Assembly (NCBI RefSeq): GCF_003813775.1
Contig: NZ_RPDH01000001.1
Location: forward strand, 1,364,001-1,428,000
DNA: 64,000 bases
Source of the DNA: Chitinophaga lutea
GTDB lineage: Bacteria > Bacteroidota > Bacteroidia > Chitinophagales > Chitinophagaceae
Direction of reading: 5' to 3'
Shown here piece after piece: positions 35,839 to 45,773 of the stretch. The translations under genes were made by a program, and so were the position numbers. The first letter of the stretch is position 1. Each line of letters opens with the position of its first letter. Under the pieces are notes generated by a model. It saw nothing but the letters and a program-made list of their open reading frames with translations. It was not told the DNA's origin and did no database searches.

Positions 35839-35872
35839 AGGTTTACACTCTTTGATGGTGTAAACCTTTTTT
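35839..35872 (+). terminator. Plus-strand rho-independent terminator without an upstream gene
   Basis: A 10-bp perfect stem AGGTTTACAC/GTGTAAACCT with a 9-nt loop is followed by a run of six T (35867-35872). Both neighbouring genes are on the minus strand, so it would end an unannotated plus-strand transcript. Confidence 0.8.
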
Positions 35873-36030
35873 AGGATGCACCGCGGGGGGCCATTCTCCT
35901 GCGATCCTTCGTTCATCTTCCTGCGATCCTCCTGCAAGCCCCTTCCAATCGGCCATGGTCGCGAACAGCACAGGAGAATCACAGAACAACCACAGGTGGA
36001 TCACCGGAGGATGCGGCAACCTGCCCCATG

Positions 36031-36074
36031 AAAAAAGGCTGACCGGGAGCCATTGCATCCTGATCAGCCTTTTT
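36031..36074 (-). terminator. Terminator of aspS
   Basis: Arms AAAAAAGGCTGA (36031-36042) and TCAGCCTTTTT (36064-36074) pair across a 21-nt loop and give a T-run on either strand. It lies 18 bp past the aspS stop. Confidence 0.85.
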
Positions 36075-36092
36075 CATTATTCATTACCGCTG

Positions 36093-37841
36093 TTATTTCA
36101 GCAGGGAGAGTTTCAGTTCATCCAGCTGTACCTGGTCGATTTCCGAGGGGGCATCCAGCATCACGTCGCGGCCGGAGTTGTTTTTCGGGAAGGCGATGAA
36201 GTCGCGGATGGTTTCGCTGCCGCCCAGCAGGGAGCAGAAACGGTCGAAGCCGAAGGCGATACCGCCGTGCGGGGGGGCACCGTATTCGAAAGCGCCGAGG
36301 AGGAAGCCGAATTTATGCTGCGCTTCTTCCTTGCTCATGCCCAGGGCCGAGAACATTTTTTCCTGCAGGTCTTTCTGGAAAATACGGATGGAGCCGCCGC
36401 CGATCTCGGTGCCGTTCAGCACGATGTCGTACGCGTTGGCTTTGATCTTGCCGTATTCGGAAGGGGTGTCCATCAGGTGCAGCTGCTCCGGTTTGGGCGC
36501 CGTGAACGGGTGGTGGCGGGCTACCCAGCGGTTTTCTTCTTCCGCGTATTCGAACAGCGGGAAGTCGATCACCCAGAGGGGTTTGTACACGTCTTTATTG
36601 CGATAGCCGAGGCGCTCGCCCATTTCGAGGCGCAGTTCGCTCATGGCTTTACGGGTGCGTTCTTCCTTGCCGGCGAGTATCAGGATGAGGTCGCCGGGGT
36701 TGGCGTTGCACTGCTGTGCGAACAGTTTCAGGCCTTCTTCGTTGAAGAATTTGTCTACGGAGCTTTTCAGCGATCCGTCGGTGTTGTACTTCACGTAGAT
36801 GAGGCCCGTCATGCCGATCTGCGGGCGCTTCACCCATTCCGTCAGCTCATCGAGCTGCTTGCGGGTATACTCGCTGCAGCCGGCGGCGTTGATGCCTACT
36901 ACCAGCTCGGCTTCGTCGAATATCTTGAAGCCGTTGCCGCGGGCGGTTTCTCCGAGGTCCACCAGTTTCATTTCGAAACGGATGTCTGGCTTGTCGTTCC
37001 CGTAATATTTCATGGCGTCTTCCCAGGTCATGCGGGGGAAGGCCTCGTTGAAGGTGATCCCTTTGATTTCCTGGAATACGTGTTTGGTCATGGCCTCGAA
37101 GGTGGTCAGGATGTCTTCCTGGTCCACAAAGCTCATCTCGCAGTCGATCTGGGTGAACTCCGGCTGACGGTCGGCCCGCAGGTCTTCGTCGCGGAAACAC
37201 TTCACGATCTGGTAGTACCGGTCGTACCCGCTCACCATCAGCAGCTGTTTGAACGTCTGCGGGCTTTGGGGAAGGGCATAGAACTGGTTGGGGTTCATGC
37301 GGCTGGGCACCACAAAGTCGCGCGCGCCTTCGGGCGTGGACTTGATGAGATACGGCGTTTCGATATCCATAAACCCGCGGCTGTCGAGGAAGTTCCGCAC
37401 GGAGCGGTTCACGCGGTAGCGCAGGGTGAGGTTCTGTTTAACGAGGTTGCGGCGCAGATCGAGGTAACGGTATTTCATGCGCAGCTCGTCGCCGCCGTCC
37501 GTATCGTCCTGGATGGTGAAGGGCGGGGTTTTGGAGCTGTTGAGAATGGTGAATTCCGATACGGTGATTTCCACGTCGCCGGTGGGTATATTGGGGTTCT
37601 TATTGGTACGTTCGGTAACGGTGCCTTTCACCTGCAATACAAATTCCCGGCCCAGGGGCTGGTTGTCGAGCTGGGCGTTGAGCGATTCTCCGAGCAGCAG
37701 TTGCGTAATGCCGTAGCGGTCGCGCAGGTCTATAAACGTAATGCTTCCAAACTTGCGGACGGTTTGCACCCATCCCGCCAGTGTCACCGGCTGGCTTGCA
37801 TGTTCCATGCGCAATTCACCACATGTGTGCGATCTGTACAT
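36093..37841 (-). CDS. aspS: Aspartyl-tRNA synthetase
   Basis: This 582-residue class II enzyme charges tRNA-Asp. The N-terminal OB fold ([23 protein letters not shown]) binds the anticodon. The catalytic core shows [15 protein letters not shown] (motif 1), [19 protein letters not shown] (motif 2) and GIAFGFDRF (motif 3, with its Arg), with a bacterial GAD insertion between motifs 2 and 3. A minus-strand TATCTTTG (37877-37870), 28 bp before the ATG, fits a -7 promoter box. Whether it also charges tRNA-Asn cannot be told from this sequence. Confidence 0.97.
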   Translation of the reverse strand: MYRSHTCGELRMEHASQPVTLAGWVQTVRKFGSITFIDLRDRYGITQLLLGESLNAQLDNQPLGREFVLQVKGTVTERTNKNPNIPTGDVEITVSEFTILNSSKTPPFTIQDDTDGGDELRMKYRYLDLRRNLVKQNLTLRYRVNRSVRNFLDSRGFMDIETPYLIKSTPEGARDFVVPSRMNPNQFYALPQSPQTFKQLLMVSGYDRYYQIVKCFRDEDLRADRQPEFTQIDCEMSFVDQEDILTTFEAMTKHVFQEIKGITFNEAFPRMTWEDAMKYYGNDKPDIRFEMKLVDLGETARGNGFKIFDEAELVVGINAAGCSEYTRKQLDELTEWVKRPQIGMTGLIYVKYNTDGSLKSSVDKFFNEEGLKLFAQQCNANPGDLILILAGKEERTRKAMSELRLEMGERLGYRNKDVYKPLWVIDFPLFEYAEEENRWVARHHPFTAPKPEQLHLMDTPSEYGKIKANAYDIVLNGTEIGGGSIRIFQKDLQEKMFSALGMSKEEAQHKFGFLLGAFEYGAPPHGGIAFGFDRFCSLLGGSETIRDFIAFPKNNSGRDVMLDAPSEIDQVQLDELKLSLLK

Positions 37842-37897
37842 TTGTTCTGATTCTTTTAATAAAGGAGGTCAAAGATAAGATATGGATATCTGAAAAT

Positions 37898-38956
37898 CTA
37901 CCTCAGCGCATTAAAATACCGTTTAATATCTATTTCGGGCCGCATGGGCGCGCCTTCGAGCAGCTGCCGGCGGAACTGCGCCGCCGCCCAGGGAGCCAGG
38001 GAACAGCCTTTGGAGCCCATCCCGTTGAAGATGCCGACCTGCGGATATTTCGGGTGCATGCCCACGAACGGCCGCCGGTCCATCCCGGACGGGCGTACGG
38101 CCGCGATATGCCCTTTCACCGAAAACGGCACTTTCAACAGCTCCAGCAGGCTGCTTTCGAGGGAAGCGCGGGCTGTTTCCGTAGGCGCCGCATCGGGATA
38201 ATCCCACGAAAACGAAGCGCCGGCCCAGTAGGTACAGCCTTCCAGCGGCACGAGGGTAATGCTTTTTTTGATGATATCGGGGGTTTCAAACCCGGGCACC
38301 TCCACCACCAGCGCCTCGCCTTTGTTAGGCAAAAACTTCAGCCCGCCGAAATAGGGGTTGGCGGGGCTTTCCACGCCTTCGCAGAAAATCACGGCTTTCG
38401 CCTGCAACCCTTTGTAAGCCACGCCATCAGGCAGCAGCTCCAGCGCCCGCACGTCGAACCGCTCTTCCCGCAGCTGCTCCCGGCTTTGCAGGGCCGCGCG
38501 CCAGGCGGGCAGCAGCGCGCCCAGCTGCACATTGGCGCCTTTGACGATACCGGCGCCGAAGGGCTGCAGCAGTTCGTTGCCGTGGCGGGCGGAGGAGGGC
38601 TGCTCCATATACGGCGCCGCCTGGCCGTTGCCGGCCGCCTCGCCAAAAGCGTCTCTCATCTGCGCGGAAGGCCACACGCTCCAGATATCGCGGGGATGGA
38701 AGCAGGCAATGCCCAGCGCGGCTTCCAGGGCGCGGTAGGTGCCTTGCGCCTCAGGGAAAATGGTATCGTACAGCCATGCCAGCTCAAACCGCCGGCCGGA
38801 TACGGGGTTGATGATGCCGGCGGCCGTGCGGGAGGCGGTATGGGGCCGGGCATCGTCGTATACGAGCACCCGCTGCCCGGCCTGGTGCAGTTCCCAGCTG
38901 AGCAGGGTGCCGGAAATGCCCTGGCCTACAATGATATAGTCGTACCGGTTTGCCAT
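37898..38956 (-). CDS. FAD-dependent oxidoreductase of the glycine/D-amino acid oxidase (DAO) fold
   Basis: A 352-residue flavoprotein. Starting at 38956, it opens with YDYIIVGQGISGTLLSWELHQAG, the FAD-binding GxGxxG, then RTAAGIINPVSGRRFELAW, which is typical of the DAO superfamily and of the oxidase half of MnmC. The C terminus has RPSGMDRRPFVGMHPKYPQVGIFNGMGSKGCSLAPW, the second FAD-contacting stretch. Substrate unknown. An ORF extension 69 bp upstream runs into the sucD terminator and is rejected. Confidence 0.88.
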   Translation of the reverse strand: MANRYDYIIVGQGISGTLLSWELHQAGQRVLVYDDARPHTASRTAAGIINPVSGRRFELAWLYDTIFPEAQGTYRALEAALGIACFHPRDIWSVWPSAQMRDAFGEAAGNGQAAPYMEQPSSARHGNELLQPFGAGIVKGANVQLGALLPAWRAALQSREQLREERFDVRALELLPDGVAYKGLQAKAVIFCEGVESPANPYFGGLKFLPNKGEALVVEVPGFETPDIIKKSITLVPLEGCTYWAGASFSWDYPDAAPTETARASLESSLLELLKVPFSVKGHIAAVRPSGMDRRPFVGMHPKYPQVGIFNGMGSKGCSLAPWAAAQFRRQLLEGAPMRPEIDIKRYFNALR

Positions 38957-38985
38957 TGGAAACGCAAATGTAATGTATGCCCCAA

Positions 38986-39021
38986 AACAAAACGTCCCCG
39001 CTACCAAAGGCAGCGGGGACG
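38986..39021 (-). terminator. Terminator of sucD
   Basis: A 10-bp perfect stem CGTCCCCGCT/AGCGGGGACG (38993-39002, 39012-39021) with a 9-nt loop. The minus strand continues into TTTTGTTTTG. It lies 20 bp past the sucD stop and separates it from the FAD oxidoreductase gene. Confidence 0.85.
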
Positions 39022-39040
39022 CCATTCGTGCAATATGTTA

Positions 39041-39928
39041 TCAGGCAGGTACTGCTTTTGCTTTCAGCACTTCCGCCATTTTTTTGCCGATGTCTGCGGG
39101 GCTGTCCACCACGTGAACGCCGCACTCGCGCATGATTTTCATTTTAGCTGCAGCGGTATCGTCCGCACCGCCGATGATGGCGCCTGCGTGGCCCATGCGG
39201 CGGCCCGGAGGCGCTGTCTGGCCGGCGATGAAACCTACTACGGGCTTGGTGCCGTGGGCTTTGATCCACTGGGCTGCTTCCGCTTCCATGCTGCCGCCGA
39301 TCTCACCGATCATGATGATCGCTTCGGTTTCGGGGTCGTTCATCAGCAGTTCCACCGCTTCGCGGGTGGGGGTGCCGATGATCGGGTCGCCGCCGATACC
39401 GATGGCGGTAGATACGCCCAGGCCGGCTTTCACCACCTGGTCGGCCGCCTCGTAAGTGAGGGTGCCTGATTTGGAAACGATGCCCACACGGCCTTTCTTG
39501 AAGATGAAACCGGGCATGATACCCACTTTCGCTTCTTCGGCAGTGATCACACCGGGACAGTTAGGCCCTACCAGGCGGGTTTTGCGGCCCTGGAGGTAGT
39601 TTTTGGCCCTTACCATATCCTGTACGGGAATACCTTCCGTGATACAAACAACCAGCGCGATGCCCGCATCTGCCGCTTCCATAATGGCGTCCGCAGCAAA
39701 AGCCGGGGGCACAAAAATGATAGATACATCCGCTCCTGTTGCCTTTACAGCATCAGCCACGGTATTGAACACCGGGCGCTCGAGGTGGGAGCTGCCGCCC
39801 TTACCGGGCGTTACGCCACCTACCACGTTGGTGCCGTACTCGATCATTTGGGTGGCATGGAAAGTACCTTCAGTACCGGTAAATCCCTGCACAATCACTT
39901 TACTATGCTTATTTACTAAAACACTCAT
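39041..39928 (-). CDS. sucD: Succinate-CoA ligase, alpha subunit
   Basis: This 295-residue TCA-cycle subunit binds CoA and carries the phosphohistidine. Visible motifs are [22 protein letters not shown] and GGVTPGKGG (CoA fold), [19 protein letters not shown], and [13 protein letters not shown] with the active His. sucC is not adjacent, so the two subunits are encoded apart here. A minus-strand TATTTTTG (39973-39966), 38 bp before the ATG, fits a -7 promoter box. Confidence 0.97.
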   Translation of the reverse strand: MSVLVNKHSKVIVQGFTGTEGTFHATQMIEYGTNVVGGVTPGKGGSSHLERPVFNTVADAVKATGADVSIIFVPPAFAADAIMEAADAGIALVVCITEGIPVQDMVRAKNYLQGRKTRLVGPNCPGVITAEEAKVGIMPGFIFKKGRVGIVSKSGTLTYEAADQVVKAGLGVSTAIGIGGDPIIGTPTREAVELLMNDPETEAIIMIGEIGGSMEAEAAQWIKAHGTKPVVGFIAGQTAPPGRRMGHAGAIIGGADDTAAAKMKIMRECGVHVVDSPADIGKKMAEVLKAKAVPA

Positions 39929-40020
39929 CGCGCTTGATTTAATTAATATTTACGTTAAGGTGGGGCAAAAATAACGGATAATGGCTAAAAAAGAAAGGAA
40001 CTGCCGGCGGTTGAGGAATA

Positions 40021-40836
40021 TTAACTATTTGATGAGGATCCCCCGGCTTTTTTCCGCCATTGTTTGTCGCGGAACATCTCCATTTTCCGCATTTCCTTGA
40101 TGTCCTGGAAAAACTCGGAGGCGAAAATGAAGTCGTTCAGCAGCTGGTCGTCGGAGAAAATGATGTCTTCGTTGCTCCCCTCCCACTGTTTTTTGCCCTC
40201 GTGCATGTAGATGATATGATCGCCGCTTTCCATCACGGTGTTCATATCGTGGGTGTTCACCACGGTGGTGATCTTGTAATCCTGCGTCAGGTCTTTGATG
40301 AGTTTATCGATCACCAGGGAGGTCTGCGGGTCGAGGCCGGAGTTGGGCTCGTCTACGAACAGGTATTTGGGATTGAGCACGATGGCCCGGGCGATGCCCA
40401 CGCGCTTTTTCATCCCGCCGCTGATTTCGGCGGGGTATTTTTTATTGGCGTCTTTCAGCTGCACACGGTCGAGCACTTCCTGCACCCGCTTTTTCCGGTC
40501 TCTATAACTCTTGTCTGAAAACATATCGAGGGGGAACATCACGTTCTGCTCCACGGTCATACTGTCGAACAGGGCGGAGCCCTGGAACAGCATGCCGATC
40601 GCCTGGCGGATGGGTTTCTTTTCCTTATCGTCCATGGCGGTGAAGTCTTCGTTGTTGTACAGCACCTGCCCGCTGTCTACCTGCATGAGGCCCACCATGC
40701 ATTTCATGAGCACGGTTTTGCCGCTGCCGCTGGCGCCGATGATGAGGTTTGTTTTACCGGCTTCCATTTTCGCAGACACGTCTTTCAGGATTTCCTTTTC
40801 TCCAAAGCTTTTCCGGATGTTTTTCAATTCAATCAT
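40021..40836 (-). CDS. mlaF: ABC ATPase of a Mla-type lipid transporter
   Basis: A 271-residue ATPase that powers retrograde or anterograde phospholipid movement between inner and outer membranes. Walker A is GASGSGKTVL, the signature ISGGMKKRVGIARAI (the GGM form is typical of MlaF/Ttg2A), Walker B YLFVDEPNSGLDP and the H-loop VNTHDMN. The C-terminal extension (about residues 235-271) is charged and ends in GGSSSNS. It starts 24 bp after the permease gene ends. The MCE substrate-binding subunit MlaD is not in the window. Confidence 0.92.
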   Translation of the reverse strand: MIELKNIRKSFGEKEILKDVSAKMEAGKTNLIIGASGSGKTVLMKCMVGLMQVDSGQVLYNNEDFTAMDDKEKKPIRQAIGMLFQGSALFDSMTVEQNVMFPLDMFSDKSYRDRKKRVQEVLDRVQLKDANKKYPAEISGGMKKRVGIARAIVLNPKYLFVDEPNSGLDPQTSLVIDKLIKDLTQDYKITTVVNTHDMNTVMESGDHIIYMHEGKKQWEGSNEDIIFSDDQLLNDFIFASEFFQDIKEMRKMEMFRDKQWRKKAGGSSSNS

Positions 40837-40860
40837 AACTCAGTCTTCGAAAGTTGAACA

Positions 40861-41604
40861 TTAGAGCAAAATGGCCGCCAGCACATAGTCGGCAAAAAGG
40901 ATCAGCACGCAGCTCACCACCACGGCAGTTGTACTGGCCCGTCCTATTTCCAGCGCGCCGCCGGTTACGTTGTAGCCGTAATAGGCCGGTATGCTGGATA
41001 TGATGAAGGAATACGTATACGCTTTACTGAGGGCAAAAAACACATTATAGCCGTCAAAGGAAGCGCGCAGGCCCTCCATGAACTGATCGTGCGAGATGAT
41101 GCCGCTGAGCTTGCCGGCCTCGAGGCCGCCGTAAATACCGAGGAAGGCCGCAATCACCACCAGTGCCGGAATCGTGAGCATGGCCGCCAGTATTTTGGGA
41201 AGGATGAGATACGCTTTGGTATTGATGCCCATGATCTCCTGCGCGTCTATCTGTTCGGAAATGCGCATGTTGCCCAGCTCGGAGGCGATCTTGGAACCTA
41301 CTACCCCGCCCAGTACGATACAGACCATGGTGGGGGCCAGTTCGATGACGATGGTGTCCCGCACCACCTGGGCGATCACGGTTTTGGGGATGAGGCCGCT
41401 CACCAGCTGGTAAGCCGTTTGTACGGTGGTTACCGCACCCAGGAACAGGGAGATGATCACTACGATGCCGAGCGACCCGATGCCGATCTCCACACACTGA
41501 TGCATAAATTCCTTCCAGTACATCCTGAAGTTCTCCGGCCGGGAGAACATCCCTTTCAACATCAGCAGGAACCTGCCGAAATGGTAAAACAATTTGAACT
41601 CCAT
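40861..41604 (-). CDS. mlaE: MlaE-type ABC permease
   Basis: A 247-residue inner-membrane permease with about five or six hydrophobic segments. MlaE features are GSLGIVVIISLFLGAVTTVQ, ELAPTMVCIVLGGVVGSKIASELGNMRISEQIDA (the conserved EQIDA coupling region) and GGALEIGRASTTAVVVSCV. It pairs with the ATPase downstream. A gene for a kinase-like protein ends 52 bp upstream on the same strand and may share its transcript. Confidence 0.93.
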   Translation of the reverse strand: MEFKLFYHFGRFLLMLKGMFSRPENFRMYWKEFMHQCVEIGIGSLGIVVIISLFLGAVTTVQTAYQLVSGLIPKTVIAQVVRDTIVIELAPTMVCIVLGGVVGSKIASELGNMRISEQIDAQEIMGINTKAYLILPKILAAMLTIPALVVIAAFLGIYGGLEAGKLSGIISHDQFMEGLRASFDGYNVFFALSKAYTYSFIISSIPAYYGYNVTGGALEIGRASTTAVVVSCVLILFADYVLAAILL

Positions 41605-41656
41605 AACCTGTCAAAGATAGTCTGAAAAACAATTCGTGGGCCAGCCAAAGGGTTAT

Positions 41657-42688
41657 TTATCGCAAGCTGTTCACCAGAAGGCGCTTCAGGCTGCGCTCGA
41701 TGATCTCGCCCATGGTGCGGCAGCGGGCAAATACAGGATCATGATAATGCTGGGCCAGTTCCTCGCCCAGCTGGCTGATCTTTTCAGGGAAAGAAACCCG
41801 GTCGGTCATGATAACATCGCGCAGGTCTTTGATACGATGCCGCTGCGCCTTGATGCGGCGGGCGATCAGGGAACGCTCTTCCTGCTGGTACTGCTTCACC
41901 ACCTCGGCATTGAGGTGTTTCATGGCCAGCTCCACGAACACGCGGTTCTCCTTGAAAAACTGCGGCATGTAGAGGGTTTTCTTGCCTTCGTAAAACTGCT
42001 GGTCGAAGTCGATGGCCCGGATGCGGAACTGCACATCGTCGAAGTCGGGCGTGATGTCGAAGATGAAATTGTACGACCGCATGTCGCCCAGCAGGCGCAC
42101 AAAGCAGCGTTCGTTGAACTTCACGAACTCCTTGGCGATACGCTTCGGGTTGAATTCCGGCCGGTGGAGGTAGTCTTTGGCGAACTGGTCGCCGGGCACC
42201 CCGGCGATGTGCTCCTCCACGAGCGTGTTGCCGTCTACGAGGAAGTTCATCCAGTAAGGCGACAGGATATGCTCCAGTTCGAGGCCATATATGCGCGAGG
42301 CGTCGGCTATCTTGATATAAAAATAGTCGTACACCTCGTTGTAGTTATTGACGATCTTGATGCGGAAAGGATGGGAATTGCCGAAGGTGCAATAGTCGAT
42401 GCGCTCGATGTGCAGGTGCTCTTCGGCCCCCTGGTCGCCGCCCGCCTTCATGATGGAATAGATGCGCTTGAGCCCGGCGTGCAGCGCAGGCGTCATGCTC
42501 TGCGGGTACAGCACCGATTCCCACAGGGTGTCTTTCCCGGCCTTGTCGTACAGCGGAATGCCGTATTCGTAATACTTCAGCTCTTCGTACGACACGGGCA
42601 GCTGCACCTCGCGCCCGTACATTTTCAGGTAATTCCTGAAGGCCGGGTTGAGCGGGAAGAATATCTTTTTCCGGGAGATGGACTGCAT
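41657..42688 (-). CDS. Uncharacterised protein with kinase-like motifs
   Basis: A 343-residue soluble protein that I do not recognise as a named family. Motifs in order resemble a protein-kinase-like fold. These are VYDYFYIKIADA (Lys near 126), LELEHIL (Glu 137 or 139), NTLVEEHIAGVPGDQF (a hinge-like stretch, 154-169), LLGDMRSYNFIFDI (Asp 202 and Asn 207, a catalytic-loop pattern) and IRAIDFDQQF (Asp 227, DFG-like). The N-terminal 80 residues and the helical C terminus are unplaced. It lies upstream of mlaE and mlaF on the same strand. ATG at 42688 is preferred; 20 upstream residues are low complexity. The kinase reading is an inference from motif spacing. Confidence 0.75.
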   Translation of the reverse strand: MQSISRKKIFFPLNPAFRNYLKMYGREVQLPVSYEELKYYEYGIPLYDKAGKDTLWESVLYPQSMTPALHAGLKRIYSIMKAGGDQGAEEHLHIERIDYCTFGNSHPFRIKIVNNYNEVYDYFYIKIADASRIYGLELEHILSPYWMNFLVDGNTLVEEHIAGVPGDQFAKDYLHRPEFNPKRIAKEFVKFNERCFVRLLGDMRSYNFIFDITPDFDDVQFRIRAIDFDQQFYEGKKTLYMPQFFKENRVFVELAMKHLNAEVVKQYQQEERSLIARRIKAQRHRIKDLRDVIMTDRVSFPEKISQLGEELAQHYHDPVFARCRTMGEIIERSLKRLLVNSLR

Positions 42689-42857
42689 TTCGAATGTGTT
42701 CCGTTGAGACTGTAAAATAAATAAAAAAACAACGGGGACATCCTGCACTACGCCTTAATTCGCAACGATGCCATACAAACAGGTAACATGCCGCCGATAT
42801 TATCCGAACAGCCTGAATGCCGGGCGATCATTAGACGGCACCATTTCTCCCGGGTCA

Positions 42858-43301
42858 CTACTCCTTGATAAGTCCTTTTTCCTTCAGCCGCTTGAGCATC
42901 CGCTTCGCGGTGTTCTGTCCCCACACGTTACCCATTTCTCCCGCTTCGCGCATCACTGACGGCAAACGCTGGATCATTTTCTGACCGAGTGGCGTTTTGT
43001 AAAACCCGATCATCTCCCGCATCTCTTCCTCGGAGAAATTCTTTTGATAAACAGGCACCATCATCTCGAGCAGCTCATCCACCACTATTTCTTTTCTCAT
43101 CTCTGCCCAGGCGGTATCACCAACGTCCGGCATCTGGGCTTTGAACTGTGCAAAAAGCTGATCCATCATCTGCACCATCAGCTGGCGCATGCCGGTGAGC
43201 GCCGCCAGTTCTTTAACGCTTTCTGCTTTGGCCATGGACTGGGCCGATGCGGCGAATGTACAGCCGATAAAAATGAGGAGGACTACGATGGTCTTTTTCA
43301 T
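42858..43301 (-). CDS. DUF2059 family exported protein
   Basis: A 147-residue protein with a signal peptide (KKTIVVLLIFIGCTFAASAQ). The helical remainder matches the DUF2059 pattern: VKELAALTGMRQLMVQMMDQLF, then a middle domain VPVYQKNFSEEEMREMIGFYKTPLGQKMIQRLP. Function unknown; it is likely periplasmic. It starts 51 bp after the maeB stop and may be co-transcribed. Confidence 0.88.
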   Translation of the reverse strand: MKKTIVVLLIFIGCTFAASAQSMAKAESVKELAALTGMRQLMVQMMDQLFAQFKAQMPDVGDTAWAEMRKEIVVDELLEMMVPVYQKNFSEEEMREMIGFYKTPLGQKMIQRLPSVMREAGEMGNVWGQNTAKRMLKRLKEKGLIKE

Positions 43302-43352
43302 GGTAACAGGGTGTTTTAAAAGGGCGACACAGGGAGCGCCGCCCCGTATTCA

Positions 43353-45659
43353 TTATTTCTTCTTTCCGCTCTTCGCGTCCTCCGCCTTGCAGCACTTCGT
43401 CTGCGCGTCCACCACGGCAATCAGCACCACGTTCACGATCTGCCGCACGGTGGAGCCGAGCTGCAGGATGTGCACGGGTTTTTTCATGCCGAGCAGGATG
43501 GGGCCGATGGCGTCGAAGCCGGCCACTTCCTGCAGCAGGTTGTACGCCACGTTACCGGCGGCCAGGTTGGGGAAGATGAGGGTGTTCACATCTTCGCCGA
43601 TCAGCTCGGAGAAGGGGTAGTTATCTTTCAGGATCTCTTTGTTGAAAGCCATCGCCGCCTGGATCTCGCCGTCTACGGTCAGCGTGGGATCCATTTTTTT
43701 CACCAGCTCGCGGGCGCGGCTCATGGTCTGCGCTTCCGGGGTGGGGCTGGATCCGAAGTTGGAATACGACAGCATGGCGATGCGGGGCGTGATGTTGAAC
43801 TGGCGCACTTCTTTGGCTACCAGCATGGTGATATCCGCCAGCTCTTCCGCGGTGGGATTGAAGTTGACGGTGGTATCGGCGAGGAACAGCGGGCCGCGCT
43901 TGGTATTGATGATATACATACCAGCCACCCGCTTGGCGCCTTCTTCCATCCCGATCACCTGCAGGGCAGGCCGGATGGTATCGGGGTATTTGCGGGTGAG
44001 GCCGGAGATGAGCGCATCGGCCTGGCCGGTTTCCACCATCATACAGCCGAAGTAGTTACGCTCGCGCATGATCTTTTTGGCTTCATACAGGTTGAAACCT
44101 TTGCGCTGGCGTTTCTGGAAAAACAGTTCGCCGAAGCGGTGACGGGTTTCGCTCATTTCGTCGCTCTTCGGGTCCACGATCTGCACGTCGTCGATGTCGA
44201 TGCTGTTTTCGGCCATGAGCGAACGGATGCGTTTTTCGTTGCCGAGCAGGATGGGGATGGCGATGCCTTCGTCGTTCACCACCTGGGCGGCCTTGAGGAT
44301 CTTGATATTGTCGGCCTCCGCGAATACCACGCGGCGCGGGTCTTTGCGGGCTTTGGAGCCGATCACGCGGAACAGCTGGTTATCGAGGCCGAGGCGGTTG
44401 TTGAGCACTTCGCGGTAGGCATCCCAGTCTGTAATGGGCGCCTGCGCCACGCCGCTGTCCATCGCCGCTTTGGCCACTGCGGGCGCTACGGTGCTGAGCA
44501 GGCGCGGGTCGAGCGGTTTGGGAATGATATAGTTGGGGCCGAATACCAGGTTACGCTCGTTGTAAGCAAGGTTCACGATATCGGGCACGGGCGACTTGGC
44601 AAGGTCGGCCAGCGCATGCACAGCGGCCAGTTTCATGGCTTCGTTGATCTGCGTGGCCCGCACGTCGAGCGCGCCGCGGAAGATGTACGGGAAGCCCAGT
44701 ACGTTGTTCACCTGGTTGGGATAATCGGAGCGGCCGGTGGCCATGATCACGTCTTTGCGCGCGCCCACCGCCATGTCCCAGGGAATTTCCGGATCGGGGT
44801 TGGCCATCGCGAACACGATGGGATGTTTCGCCATGCTTTTGACCATTTCGGCGGTTACCACGTTGCCGACAGACAGCCCCACGAACACATCGGCGCCTTT
44901 GAGGGCCTCGGTGAGGCTGGTGGCTTTGGATGTGGTAGCGAACACCTGTTTCATCTCATCGAGGTCTGCCCGCTGTTTGTTCAGCACCCCGTCTTTATCG
45001 AACATGATAAAGTTCTCGGGTTTGGCGCCGAGCGACACGTACAGCCGCACGCAGGCCATGGCGGCGGCGCCGGCGCCGTTCACCACGAACTTCACTTTTT
45101 CTATTTTCTTTTTTACCAGCTCCAATGCGTTCAGCAGGGCGGCGCTGGAGATGATGGCGGTGCCGTGCTGATCGTCGTGCATCACGGGTATTTTCAGCTC
45201 CTTGCGCAGCCTTTCTTCGATGGCGAAACACTCGGGGCTTTTGATGTCTTCGAGGTTGATGCCGCCGAAAGTAGGTTCCATGGCCTTCACCACCTGCACG
45301 AATTCGTCTACGGTCTTGCTGCTGAGCTCGATATCAAATACGTCTATATCCGCGAATATTTTGAACAGTACGCCCTTCCCTTCCATCACGGGCTTGCCGG
45401 CCTCGGGACCGATGTCGCCCAGGCCCAGCACGGCCGTGCCGTTGCTGATCACCGCTACGAGGTTACCTTTGGCAGTATATTTATACACATTTTCAACATC
45501 CCGCGCTATTTCCTTGCAAGGCTCGGCCACCCCGGGAGAGTAGGCCAGCGAAAGATCCCATTGGGTTTTGGTGTCTTTCGTGGGTATGACTTCTATCTTA
45601 CCGGGTCTGCCTTTCGCATGGTAATCCAGTGCATCCTGCTTATTCAGTTTTTTGGCCAT
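43353..45659 (-). CDS. maeB: NADP-dependent malic enzyme fused to a phosphotransacetylase-like domain
   Basis: A 768-residue fusion. Residues 1 to about 430 are a malic enzyme making pyruvate, CO2 and NADPH from malate: [50 protein letters not shown] and [15 protein letters not shown]. Residues 440-750 form a phosphotransacetylase-like domain ([48 protein letters not shown]). In other bacteria this domain is regulatory and binds acetyl-CoA. The C terminus is basic (SGKKK). Gene length is normal for MaeB. Confidence 0.96.
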   Translation of the reverse strand: MAKKLNKQDALDYHAKGRPGKIEVIPTKDTKTQWDLSLAYSPGVAEPCKEIARDVENVYKYTAKGNLVAVISNGTAVLGLGDIGPEAGKPVMEGKGVLFKIFADIDVFDIELSSKTVDEFVQVVKAMEPTFGGINLEDIKSPECFAIEERLRKELKIPVMHDDQHGTAIISSAALLNALELVKKKIEKVKFVVNGAGAAAMACVRLYVSLGAKPENFIMFDKDGVLNKQRADLDEMKQVFATTSKATSLTEALKGADVFVGLSVGNVVTAEMVKSMAKHPIVFAMANPDPEIPWDMAVGARKDVIMATGRSDYPNQVNNVLGFPYIFRGALDVRATQINEAMKLAAVHALADLAKSPVPDIVNLAYNERNLVFGPNYIIPKPLDPRLLSTVAPAVAKAAMDSGVAQAPITDWDAYREVLNNRLGLDNQLFRVIGSKARKDPRRVVFAEADNIKILKAAQVVNDEGIAIPILLGNEKRIRSLMAENSIDIDDVQIVDPKSDEMSETRHRFGELFFQKRQRKGFNLYEAKKIMRERNYFGCMMVETGQADALISGLTRKYPDTIRPALQVIGMEEGAKRVAGMYIINTKRGPLFLADTTVNFNPTAEELADITMLVAKEVRQFNITPRIAMLSYSNFGSSPTPEAQTMSRARELVKKMDPTLTVDGEIQAAMAFNKEILKDNYPFSELIGEDVNTLIFPNLAAGNVAYNLLQEVAGFDAIGPILLGMKKPVHILQLGSTVRQIVNVVLIAVVDAQTKCCKAEDAKSGKKK

Positions 45660-45773
45660 AAAGATTGTTATTGGGCGTGCAATATACGAAGTATCGGAGG
45701 AACGGGGGCTAATACGTTCGTGCAGGTTCGCAATAATTATTTACTTTTACGCTGTTAAACATTTACAAATATC

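Larger units (their letters stand above)
35580..35872 (+). ncRNA. Candidate structured non-coding RNA
   Basis: A strong plus-strand terminator at 35839-35872 has no plus-strand gene before it. Upstream, AATGGT/ACCATT (35588-35593, 35613-35618) can pair. AGTGCGT (35629-35635) and GTTTTCGG (35649-35656) pair with the contiguous CCGAAAACACGCACT (35719-35733), forming a 15-bp stem with a 13-nt bulge around a 62-nt loop. AGGCCCA (35662-35668) is complementary to TGGGCCT (35821-35827). The pattern suits a small RNA of 200-300 nt. I did not match it to a known family, and the 5' end is a guess. Confidence 0.4.
35420..36092. other. Gene-free, highly structured intergenic region
   Basis: About 670 bp between the glucosaminidase start and the aspS end, both minus strand. 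No credible ORF is present. It contains several inverted repeats (35588-35618, 35629-35733), a self-complementary AAAATGCATTTT (35705-35716), three tandem 11-bp repeats (35747-35779), CTGGTTAA/TTAACCAG (35795-35812), a plus-strand terminator (35839-35872), a 12-bp direct repeat (35897-35908 and 35919-35930) and the aspS terminator (36031-36074). Confidence 0.8.

Noticed and set aside
35955..37850. A 631-codon plus-strand frame
   Set aside because: It is the complement of aspS, whose motifs are unmistakable; the plus frame lacks any domain pattern.
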